From: Bacillota bacterium
Lineage (GTDB): Bacteria; Bacillota; Bacilli; Alicyclobacillales; SLC66
Length of the DNA: 45,188 nucleotides
NCBI GenBank assembly: GCA_021785975.1
Contig: JAJYOE010000010.1
Span: 1 to 45,188, forward strand
Reading direction: 5' to 3'
Below the pieces are notes generated by a model. The model had not been told where the DNA came from and made no database searches. It was given only the letters and a program-made list of their open reading frames with translations. The translations under genes and the position numbers were made by a program. Each line of letters starts with the position of its first letter. The stretch's first letter is position 1. Below are positions 19,859 through 27,949 of this stretch, one piece after another.

Positions 19859-20428
19859 ATGAAGCAAAAAGTCCATCATACTTGGCGGCGCTTTTTAACC
19901 TCCATCGAAGATTTGGACGATTCGCTAATGGTGTTTTTCAAGAGCAGACAAAGTCTTTTCGCTGCTTTAATCGGACTGTTGATGCTCATTTGGGGCATTA
20001 TTATGCAGCAGTATTTCCTTTTGATCGCTGTAGTCCTTGCCGGAGCCATCGGATATTGGCTGGGCTTTACGCCTGCATTTCTGATCGCATTCTTTTTGAT
20101 AGTCGTCCAAATGCGTTTCAATCTGACCTTCCACCTATCTGAAATACTGATTGAACTTCTTGGAACCACATTCATTGCCTGGCTTGGCAGAGAGCATAGA
20201 TTGGCTGCCCGCAGAAGACTTCTTTGGGGCGGGGACGAATTTGAAAAACAGGTGGTTTCGTGGACATTCGTCAACGAAGTCAGAAACTCATTGCTGGCGA
20301 TGAGACTGCTTTTGTTTCAAAAAAATCAAGACACTACCGCCAGTGGCAATCTCAAATTGATAGAAGACGAACTTCTGCGGCTTGAGTCGCTGTTTGGCAA
20401 ACTCCACGAAAAAGACGCAAGTAAATAG
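19859..20428 (+). CDS. Membrane protein with degenerate histidine-kinase DHp-like C-terminus
   Basis: SD GAAAGGGGG; TM segments at about residues 30-105, then FVNEVRNSLLAMRLLLF...LKLIEDELLRLESLFGKL. Confidence 0.7.
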   Translation: MKQKVHHTWRRFLTSIEDLDDSLMVFFKSRQSLFAALIGLLMLIWGIIMQQYFLLIAVVLAGAIGYWLGFTPAFLIAFFLIVVQMRFNLTFHLSEILIELLGTTFIAWLGREHRLAARRRLLWGGDEFEKQVVSWTFVNEVRNSLLAMRLLLFQKNQDTTASGNLKLIEDELLRLESLFGKLHEKDASK

Positions 20429-20546
20429 CGCAGCAATGCACACCTTAACAAAAGCGCATTGCTCATATCTCCAGAAAAACACAAGGTTTTTTTGTGATCT
20501 TAACTGCAGTCAATGATATTGGCAACGCGATAATTGGAGGATTGGC

Positions 20547-21035
20547 ATGTTAACTTCTCTGTACCATTTATTCCCCCCGACCATACACCCAATGGTTATT
20601 CATTTCACGATCGCCATCAATTTTTTGGCAACCTTGATCGGTTTGATCGGATTCTTTATGAAAAGAGATCCATTCTATGAGCGTATGTATATCTGGCTTC
20701 TCGTGTTAAGTATATTGGCAACGCTGGCTGCGGGTTTTACAGGCGTCATTTCAGCCTACTATGCACAAGTGCCATCCAGCCTCTCACCAATGTTTGAAAC
20801 TCATCAACACATGGGCGAACTGACAGGCATCTCACTAGTCATTGCATTTCTTTTCCAATGGTTTTATCGACGCAACAAAAAGCAAGTTGCTACACTCGCG
20901 CTCGTTTTTTCCATCATCGCCACCATTCTTGTCAGCATCACTGGACATTTAGGGGGAACGATGGTGTACAGTCACGGATTAGGCGTTCACATCAGTCAAA
21001 GTCAATCGAGTGGTACCACCAAAAGTCACGCATAA
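20547..21035 (+). CDS. DUF2231-like four-TM membrane protein
   Basis: HPMVIHFTIAINFLATLIGLIGF...HQHMGELTGISLVIAFLFQWF...TGHLGGTMVYSHG. Confidence 0.8.
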   Translation: MLTSLYHLFPPTIHPMVIHFTIAINFLATLIGLIGFFMKRDPFYERMYIWLLVLSILATLAAGFTGVISAYYAQVPSSLSPMFETHQHMGELTGISLVIAFLFQWFYRRNKKQVATLALVFSIIATILVSITGHLGGTMVYSHGLGVHISQSQSSGTTKSHA

Positions 21036-21070
21036 CAATTCTGGTTCAACTATGATTTTCGAGAATACAC

Positions 21071-21105
21071 AGTGACAGTACGGGAGTTAAGCCGATGCTG
21101 TCACT
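21071..21105 (+). terminator. Intrinsic terminator after DUF2231-like gene
   Basis: AGTGACAG...CTGTCACT followed by TTATTTTG. Confidence 0.6.
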
Positions 21106-21239
21106 TTATTTTGTTGACTTGGGAAGATTCACAGTTAGAAAAACCTGAATGAAAGGGGTTTCAAGACGAGCAAAGAGGAAAAAACGAGGCTTTTATTTAA
21201 CTCTGCTTCTATCATCACTATTATTTGTCTCTTATCTAA

Positions 21240-21353
21240 TCAATGAGGAATAATAGAGACTGCCAATAACAATGACAATGCGACAATTCCCCAACGCATG
21301 AATTTATATGCCTCACGATCAGTCATTTTGCTATTTCCTTTGGTTCCCATCAT
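21240..21353 (-). CDS. Single-TM small protein (37 aa)
   Basis: MMGTKGNSKMTDREAYKFMRWGIVALSLLLAVSIIPH* preceded by GGAGGAATTG; below the ORF-track length cut-off. Confidence 0.55.
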   Translation of the reverse strand: MMGTKGNSKMTDREAYKFMRWGIVALSLLLAVSIIPH

Positions 21354-21417
21354 CAATTCCTCCTCTCGTTTGAAGATATTCTAATCTGCCAACCTTGCTT
21401 TTTCCTGAAAAAAGATA

Positions 21418-21846
21418 TTAATATCGTTTGGGATGATACGTATACTGAGCGCCAAGCGCCACGACATAAAGTACAATAAAGAAGATCACAGATCCTACGA
21501 TGGGGATCAAGTTGATAAATATCCATCCCCAACTTGCGCGAAACCGGTCCAGCATGATCGCGAGCATGACAAGGTAGACGATCAGTAGTGCCGTTGCGAT
21601 CAACCCGCCGATTACATGAAACACTGAAGCAAGAAGGAGTAACAATGGCCAGATCCACCAAAGCGGCCAGTTTACAATCTTGGCTGTGATAAATGCACTA
21701 CCATATGGAATGAAGGCCACCCATGACCATGAAATACCTGCTTTTTGCCCCAGACGATAATAAGGATAGATACTGATCACATAGATGACGAATAAGATAA
21801 TCCAGATCATCGAAGCAATACCCAGAAAAGTGGCAATAAACATCAA
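21418..21846 (-). CDS. Small polytopic membrane protein
   Basis: Hydrophobic 142-aa ORF, about 4 TM. Confidence 0.7.
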   Translation of the reverse strand: MMFIATFLGIASMIWIILFVIYVISIYPYYRLGQKAGISWSWVAFIPYGSAFITAKIVNWPLWWIWPLLLLLASVFHVIGGLIATALLIVYLVMLAIMLDRFRASWGWIFINLIPIVGSVIFFIVLYVVALGAQYTYHPKRY

Positions 21847-22014
21847 AATTCCCCCATGTCATTGGGGCAGTAAACCCGCCTCAACCTTATAGATTCAATG
21901 CCAATCTTACCACTTTTCGGTTAAGTACTCCAAACCTCTGGATCAGTAAAGGTCCACGAGTTGGATTTGTGTTACGCTAAGCAAAGTAATCAACCAATTA
22001 GCGGGGGAATTACA

Positions 22015-23616
22015 ATGAGTATTGGGTTTGGCGCACTGATTCAAATTGTTTTTTCCGATCGACCGGGGCTCGGGTACGATGTCTTTCAAGTATTTGAAAA
22101 CTTCAAGGTGGAAAAAGTGGCGATGGAAGTGTCCATCGAAACGGGGATGATCATCAAATTTATCTGTGGTGATGAAACCAGCTATCAGGCGCTCATCGCA
22201 TCGCTTCGCCAAATAAATGGGGTCGTCGCCGTTAACCCCGCAACCAACATGCCATTTGAAGACAGGGAAAATCAGTTGCGAACGATCCTCGATGTCGTGA
22301 GCGAAGGGATCATTGCCGTCACCAAGGAAGGAACGATCACACAAATCAACGAGGCTGCAAAAGCCATTTTGCAAATTGACATAGAAGTGGTAGGCCATCC
22401 GATCAACGAGTTGCTAGATGAGCGGATGATTCTTTCGAGCATTCATTCAGGACAAGCCAATCGGCTCTTTGAATCCCGAGCCATGCTCGGAAAACACCCG
22501 GGAAGGTATTGGTGCAGCAGCCAGCCAATCATCGACAAATCGGGCACCACCATCGGAGCAGTGATTACCATCAAGGGAGAGGAACAGATCGACGAGATTA
22601 TGAAAGCAGTCCACGATCGAGTGCATTTGACCACTTTCTCTGACATCATCTATCAGTCTGAAATCATGAGAAAACTATTGGAAACAGCGAAAACAGTTGC
22701 ACGCAGCCATTCCACTGTGCTCTTGCGAGGGGAGAGTGGTACAGGCAAAGAGCGGTTTGCGCACGCCATCCACATGGCGAGCCCCAGACGATCAAAGCCG
22801 TTCGTCGCTGTCAATTGCACAGCACTCCCAGAATCTCTTTTTGAAAGTGAACTTTTTGGATACGAACAGGGGGCCTTTACCGGCGCCATGAAAGAAGGCA
22901 AAAAAGGACTTTTTGAGCAAGCCCATACCGGCACGCTATTTCTTGACGAAATTGGGGAGTTGCCTCTACCCATGCAAGCCAGATTGTTGCGAACACTTCA
23001 GGAGGGAACGATTCGCAAAGTAGGAGGCAACAAGGAGATTCCGGTGGATGTCAGGATCATTGCAGCGACCCATCGCAACCTCGAACAACTAATGGAAGAG
23101 GGGCGATTTCGCGAAGATCTCTATTACCGACTAAACGTCGTGCCGCTGTTTATTCCCCCACTGCGACTTCGGATTGATGATATTCCACTTTTGGCCCAAC
23201 ATTTACTGCGAAAATTAGAGCAAAAATTAGGAAAGACGGGATATTCCATTCATCCACAGGTGTTCTCATCTTTAGCGTCCTATCCTTGGCCGGGAAATGT
23301 CCGACAACTTGAAAACACATTGGAACACGTGATCAACGTAGTGCCAGAACACTCTGTATTGATGCTGTCGCACTTCTCGGAATGGCTGTTTGATCAACCA
23401 TCCTCTTCGCCAGTTCGAGTGAGTAAAGAAGCTCAGCAAATTCATGTCAATATTTCCAAGACAAACGGATGGCCGACGCTAAAAGAAATCGTTGCCAAAA
23501 CAGAAGCCGCAGTGATTGAAGAAGTGATGCGGGAGTTCCCTTCTTCCCGCAAAGCGGGAAATGTGCTTGGCGTTTCTAATACTACCATCCTGAACAAACT
23601 GCACCAGTTACAGTGA
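22015..23616 (+). CDS. TyrR-like sigma-54-dependent transcriptional activator (ACT-like, PAS, AAA+, HTH)
   Basis: VLLRGESGTGKERFAHAIH, ELFGYEQGAFTGAMKEGKKGLFEQAHTGTLFLDEIGELPLPMQARLLRTLQEG, C-terminal SSRKAGNVLGVSNTTILNKLHQ; SD GGGGGA. Confidence 0.92.
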   Translation: MSIGFGALIQIVFSDRPGLGYDVFQVFENFKVEKVAMEVSIETGMIIKFICGDETSYQALIASLRQINGVVAVNPATNMPFEDRENQLRTILDVVSEGIIAVTKEGTITQINEAAKAILQIDIEVVGHPINELLDERMILSSIHSGQANRLFESRAMLGKHPGRYWCSSQPIIDKSGTTIGAVITIKGEEQIDEIMKAVHDRVHLTTFSDIIYQSEIMRKLLETAKTVARSHSTVLLRGESGTGKERFAHAIHMASPRRSKPFVAVNCTALPESLFESELFGYEQGAFTGAMKEGKKGLFEQAHTGTLFLDEIGELPLPMQARLLRTLQEGTIRKVGGNKEIPVDVRIIAATHRNLEQLMEEGRFREDLYYRLNVVPLFIPPLRLRIDDIPLLAQHLLRKLEQKLGKTGYSIHPQVFSSLASYPWPGNVRQLENTLEHVINVVPEHSVLMLSHFSEWLFDQPSSSPVRVSKEAQQIHVNISKTNGWPTLKEIVAKTEAAVIEEVMREFPSSRKAGNVLGVSNTTILNKLHQLQ

Positions 23617-23624
23617 GAAGTATT

Positions 23625-23639
23625 TTTATCAATGATAAA
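23625..23639. promoter_or_regulatory. Palindrome, candidate enhancer site for the tnaA promoter
   Basis: TTTATC-AAT-GATAAA, about 75 bp upstream of the -24 element. Confidence 0.4.
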
Positions 23640-23699
23640 TTTTATTGACAAATTTTCATTTCACATTGACTCTGACCCTTCAATGACAAGGGACGTAAA

Positions 23700-23715
23700 T
23701 GGCATATAAATTGCT
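23700..23715 (+). promoter_or_regulatory. Sigma-54 (-24/-12) promoter of tnaA
   Basis: TGGCATATAAATTGCT; GG and GC dinucleotides at exact RpoN spacing (TGGCACGNNNNTTGCW). Confidence 0.75.
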
Positions 23716-23755
23716 TCTTATATGATATACAACTCATCACCCGGAGGCGATTCAT

Positions 23756-25135
23756 ATGACTATTCAGGCAGAGCCATTTCGCATCAAAATGGTTGAACCC
23801 ATTCGTTTGATTCCTCGCGAAGAACGCGAAACTGCGCTGAAAAAAGCAGGATATAATCCATTTATGTTGAAATCCGAAGACGTTTATATCGACCTTCTGA
23901 CCGATAGCGGCACTGGAGCGATGAGTGACCGCCAATGGGCCGCCATGATGCTTGGTGATGAAGCCTACGCAGGTAGCCGTTCATTTTACCGGTTAAAAGC
24001 GGCTGTGGAAGACATTTTCGGCTATGAATACGTCATCCCCACCCACCAGGGAAGAGGTGCAGAGCAGGTTTTATTTCCCCATCTCATTCACAAAGGTCAA
24101 TTTGTCCTTGGAAATATGCATTTTGACACCACAATGGCGCACATCGAAATGAATGGCGGTATTCCAGTTAATCTGGTAGTAGAAGAGGCGTTTGACACTT
24201 CGCTTGACATCCCGTTCAAAGGAAATTTTGATACCACTCGTCTGCAATCATTTATTGAAGAACATGGCCGGGAACAAATCGCCTTTATCCTCATTACCAT
24301 CACCTGCAATTCCGCAGGCGGACAACCAGTTTCTCTGCAAAACATGCGCGATGTCAAAAAAATTGCAGATCAATATCGCCTGCCATTACTGCTGGACGCT
24401 GCAAGGTTTGCAGAAAATGCTTATTTTATTAAAACTAGGGAGCCGGCGTATCGAGACGCTGTGATCAAAGAGATTGTCCGCGAAATGTTTGCTCTGGCAG
24501 ATGCCTTTACGATGAGTGCAAAAAAAGACGCCATCGTGAACATTGGCGGAATGATCGGCATTCGAAGGGACAGGGCACTCTTTCAATCTGCCAGCAGTTC
24601 CTGCGTTCCATTTGAGGGATTCATTACCTATGGCGGGTTGTCTGGTCGCGACATCGAAGCGCTTGCGGCAGGTCTGTATGATGGCACTCAGTTTGATTAC
24701 CTGGAGAGCCGGATTGGTCAGGTGAAGTACTTAGGAGAGCGCTTACGGCAAAAAGGGATACCCATTCAGTGGCCAGTGGGAGGGCATGCAGTATTTGTCG
24801 ACGCTAAAAAATTCCTTCCCCACATACCGGCAGAAGAGTTCCCTGCCCAGGCGCTTTGCAACGAATTGTACCTGGAAGCAGGCATTCGCGCCGTAGAAGT
24901 GGGGTCCTTGCTACTCGGACGGGACCCTCAAACAGGGAAACAAAAAACAGCAGATGCAGAATTTATGAGACTCACCATTCCTAGGCGCGTCTATACCAAT
25001 TTGCACATGGACGTGGTAGTGGAGGCGCTCTCCGCCATCTGGGAACGAAGGGATCAGATTCGAGGATTAGAATTTGTTTATGAACCGCAGGTGTTGCGAC
25101 ATTTCTTGTGCCAACTGCAACCGATAACAGAATAA
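23756..25135 (+). CDS. tnaA: Tryptophanase
   Basis: [51 protein letters not shown]; Asp in HFDTT and Val in RAVEVGS match tryptophanase rather than tyrosine phenol-lyase. Confidence 0.88.
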   Translation: MTIQAEPFRIKMVEPIRLIPREERETALKKAGYNPFMLKSEDVYIDLLTDSGTGAMSDRQWAAMMLGDEAYAGSRSFYRLKAAVEDIFGYEYVIPTHQGRGAEQVLFPHLIHKGQFVLGNMHFDTTMAHIEMNGGIPVNLVVEEAFDTSLDIPFKGNFDTTRLQSFIEEHGREQIAFILITITCNSAGGQPVSLQNMRDVKKIADQYRLPLLLDAARFAENAYFIKTREPAYRDAVIKEIVREMFALADAFTMSAKKDAIVNIGGMIGIRRDRALFQSASSSCVPFEGFITYGGLSGRDIEALAAGLYDGTQFDYLESRIGQVKYLGERLRQKGIPIQWPVGGHAVFVDAKKFLPHIPAEEFPAQALCNELYLEAGIRAVEVGSLLLGRDPQTGKQKTADAEFMRLTIPRRVYTNLHMDVVVEALSAIWERRDQIRGLEFVYEPQVLRHFLCQLQPITE

Positions 25136-25147
25136 AGAGGTTAACTA

Positions 25148-26755
25148 TTAAAAACCGGTAACCCTGTTTTTTCCGTATTTTTTTGAATGGTAGAGTGCTT
25201 GATCGGCGCGGGTATAAAGATTTTCCAAATTTTCATTTGCCGCTATTTCAGCTACCCCCAAGCTGATGGTCACATGGCCAATAGGGGTGATTTCAATTTG
25301 TTCTACCTGTTGCCGGATTTTTTCCGCTGCAATCATGGCTTGATCAAGGTGGGTTTCGGGCAAGAGAATCATGAACTCTTCGCCCCCCCATCTGGCAATG
25401 ATATCGGTTTTTCTCAACACTCTTTTAATTTTCGAGATGGTCTTCACCAATACGTCGTCTCCGTAATGATGGCCAAATGAGTCGTTGATATGCTTAAAGT
25501 TGTCAAAATCAAACATGATAATGCTAAATGGTTGGTTGTAACGCACATGGCGCTCCCACTCATTCATGACGATTTCCTGAAACCGACGTCGATTGTATAT
25601 TCGCGTCAAGGAATCGATGGATGCGAGGCGATGTAATCTGTGCTCTAGATTTTTTCTGTCCGTAATTTCAAACGCCACTCCAATTCCTGTTCGCTCCCCC
25701 TTATAGATCACAGAACTAGAACTAATGTGAACCCAGCTGTAACTCCCGGATTTTTTCATAAACCGTATTTCATATTCCAGCGATTGATGAAACCCTTGAA
25801 AACGTGAATGGATAATCCTCCCGACATGAGCGGCGTCACTTGGATGCACCAGGTCGATTGGCCTCATCATCAACAGCTCATCGCGGGAATATCCCGACAT
25901 TTTGCAAAGCGCATCATTGACATAAGTAAAATAATCCTGGTACATGTAGATACCCGCCATCGTCAATTCGGAAATCGTCCGAAACATTTCTTCGCTTTCC
26001 TGCAATTTCGATTCAAATTCTTTTCTCTCCGTAATATCGATAAAGGCACTGATAGCCGCGTTTTCGCCTTCAAATTCGATGGTGGAGATGCGATGGAGAG
26101 ACTCGTAGGACGTACCATCTTTCCGATATAGCGTCAATATGTATTCTGCAAAATCAAGTTCGCCCTTTGAACGTTTGTATAGTGCTGCCTTCAACATTGA
26201 TTCTGAATTTTTGTCAATAAAATCAAAAATAGGGTTGCCGATCAATTCGCCTGGAGAAAACCCGGTGACAGGTTCGATAGAAGGCGTAATAAAACGTATG
26301 ATTCCCTTAAAATCAAAAACCGCAATTCCACCCCGCAAATTCTCTGTTGCAATCTGGAAAAGCTTGTCGCCTTCTCGTAACCTTCTATCCAGGAATTTAA
26401 TGTCCGTGATGTCCATAAATGCTTCAATAATCACGTAGTTCCCCTGATAAAAGACAGAATTTGCGATGATTTGAACCCACTTGGCTTGTCCTTGCTTAGT
26501 GAACAGTTGTATCTCTTCTGTATGCTTGTGATTAGTCTGCGTTAAAATCGGTCCAAAGCGTTTTTTTACCGCTTCACGAACACTGTCCGAGAGGATTTCA
26601 AAAGCATCCCCCATGGCCATCAGTTCTTCTCTTGAGTATCCCAAAAGATCGCAAAATGCATCATTCACATATAGGTATCTTTGCTCCAAAATAGCCATTG
26701 GAATTGGCGAATGATGTCCGATTAATTCCATCATGTCCGCATTGGGAAGACTCAT
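25148..26755 (-). CDS. Multi-PAS GGDEF diguanylate cyclase
   Basis: Repeated PAS domains (YVNDAFCDLLGYSREEL; YVNDALCKMSGYSRDEL) and ARWGGEEFMILLPET. Confidence 0.93.
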   Translation of the reverse strand: MSLPNADMMELIGHHSPIPMAILEQRYLYVNDAFCDLLGYSREELMAMGDAFEILSDSVREAVKKRFGPILTQTNHKHTEEIQLFTKQGQAKWVQIIANSVFYQGNYVIIEAFMDITDIKFLDRRLREGDKLFQIATENLRGGIAVFDFKGIIRFITPSIEPVTGFSPGELIGNPIFDFIDKNSESMLKAALYKRSKGELDFAEYILTLYRKDGTSYESLHRISTIEFEGENAAISAFIDITERKEFESKLQESEEMFRTISELTMAGIYMYQDYFTYVNDALCKMSGYSRDELLMMRPIDLVHPSDAAHVGRIIHSRFQGFHQSLEYEIRFMKKSGSYSWVHISSSSVIYKGERTGIGVAFEITDRKNLEHRLHRLASIDSLTRIYNRRRFQEIVMNEWERHVRYNQPFSIIMFDFDNFKHINDSFGHHYGDDVLVKTISKIKRVLRKTDIIARWGGEEFMILLPETHLDQAMIAAEKIRQQVEQIEITPIGHVTISLGVAEIAANENLENLYTRADQALYHSKKYGKNRVTGF

Positions 26756-26824
26756 CTCAGAACCTCCGACCCTAAAAATTGCATATTAATATATTATATC
26801 TCAAAATAACCTTTATGACTGTTG

Positions 26825-26869
26825 ATCATTAATAGAAGAAGACCATACCGGTCTCCTTCTATTAATGAT
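26825..26869. repeat. Long imperfect hairpin, 20-bp arms with 1 mismatch, 5-nt loop
   Basis: ATCATTAATAGAAGAAGACC-ATACC-GGTCTCCTTCTATTAATGAT; no U-tract on minus strand. Confidence 0.75.
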
Positions 26870-26878
26870 ACACCTTTG

Positions 26879-27208
26879 TTATTGATTTTCTGCTGCGGTG
26901 AGAATGCCTCTTGATTGCGCGGTAGAAGCCTCGGTTTCGTCATAATCTTCCTGCTCGATAATTACAGGACTGTAGAGAATGGGGATGTTGAGCACCCAAA
27001 TTTCTTTGTCTGTATTAAGATCCTGATCAGTATCGCTATGTTGATTGTTTTTCTTTACATCCACATCAGTAACATTGGCCGTATTGCCTACGTTAACCAC
27101 GGGATCCCCTCCTTTTCCCAAATTAAATTGACTGGAAGCTACGCGAAATGCAGATTCCATCAGCCCCAGCACTTCTTCTCTCTTCAGATTACGGTTCTTG
27201 CGAGCCAC
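26879..27208 (-). CDS. Hypothetical protein, C-terminal PxxxSPVxI motif
   Basis: GTG start after GAAAGGAG; ends ...IWVLNIPILYSPVIIEQEDYDETEASTAQSRGILTAAENQ. Confidence 0.65.
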   Translation of the reverse strand: MARKNRNLKREEVLGLMESAFRVASSQFNLGKGGDPVVNVGNTANVTDVDVKKNNQHSDTDQDLNTDKEIWVLNIPILYSPVIIEQEDYDETEASTAQSRGILTAAENQ

Positions 27209-27375
27209 TTTGTTCACTCCTTTCGTGTGGAATTGTTCTATATAATGCGCAATAGTTGCTTAAAGTCAGGGACGAATGCATTGACAGGCCATAAATCCGC
27301 TCCCCCCCATCAGGCATTCACCCATTCCATTTCTGTCTATAGACATATTGTGTTAACGAAAAGGAGGTATTCGAT

Positions 27376-27774
27376 ATGCATAAGAAGAGTCGTCATTCCG
27401 TGCGAAATCATCCCACTATCTTTCAACGAGTGGTGAATACAGACAACACCGTGCATGAATCCACCAACGAAGAGGTTCGCTGGACAGAAGGACAAATTCG
27501 ATTTGTGCGGGATTCCGCTACCACGCTCAATCAGGAAACAGAGCGGGTCCTTGATACTATTGCCGGTTCACTGAAAGCAAAATTGGCAAGCATCTTATCT
27601 TCAGAAGAAAACGCAGACAGAAAACACATCAAAATTGAAGTATACATGCCGATGATGTGCAGTCCATTTTGCATCGAAAACGAGAGCGGGGAAGATCAGG
27701 TTATCCACATCAATGCTCCCATACAATTCAGTCCTGTACGAATTACCAACATCGATGACGAACCCGCAGAATAA
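27376..27774 (+). CDS. Hypothetical protein with two PxxxSPxxI motifs, divergent from previous
   Basis: SD AAAGGAGG; IKIEVYMPMMCSPFCIENESGEDQVIHINAPIQFSPVRITNIDDEPAE. Confidence 0.7.
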   Translation: MHKKSRHSVRNHPTIFQRVVNTDNTVHESTNEEVRWTEGQIRFVRDSATTLNQETERVLDTIAGSLKAKLASILSSEENADRKHIKIEVYMPMMCSPFCIENESGEDQVIHINAPIQFSPVRITNIDDEPAE

Positions 27775-27808
27775 ATGGGCTTCCAATCAAAAACTCTACT
27801 GTAAATTT

Positions 27809-27831
27809 CCTCGTAAATGCGAGGTTTTTTT
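27809..27831 (+). terminator. Intrinsic terminator
   Basis: CCTCG-TAAATG-CGAGG-TTTTTTT. Confidence 0.75.
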
Positions 27832-27949
27832 ATTGGATATATGCCATAATTGTCGTTTCTCTTCATTCAATGAACAGAAAAAAGTTATACAATAGGATAC
27901 ATACGTGACAATCTATATTTTTATTTTTATATTAGGGCGTGATCTGTAC

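Noticed and set aside
19735-20142. ORF 19735..20142 as a gene
   Set aside because: Overlaps the better supported 19859..20428 frame, which has a strong SD and TM/DHp-like content.
23756-25135. Call as tyrosine phenol-lyase because of the TyrR-like neighbour and TPL-like N-terminus
   Set aside because: Specificity residues (Asp in HFDTT, Val in RAVEVGS) and C-terminus ([14 protein letters not shown]...YEPQVLRHF) match tryptophanase.
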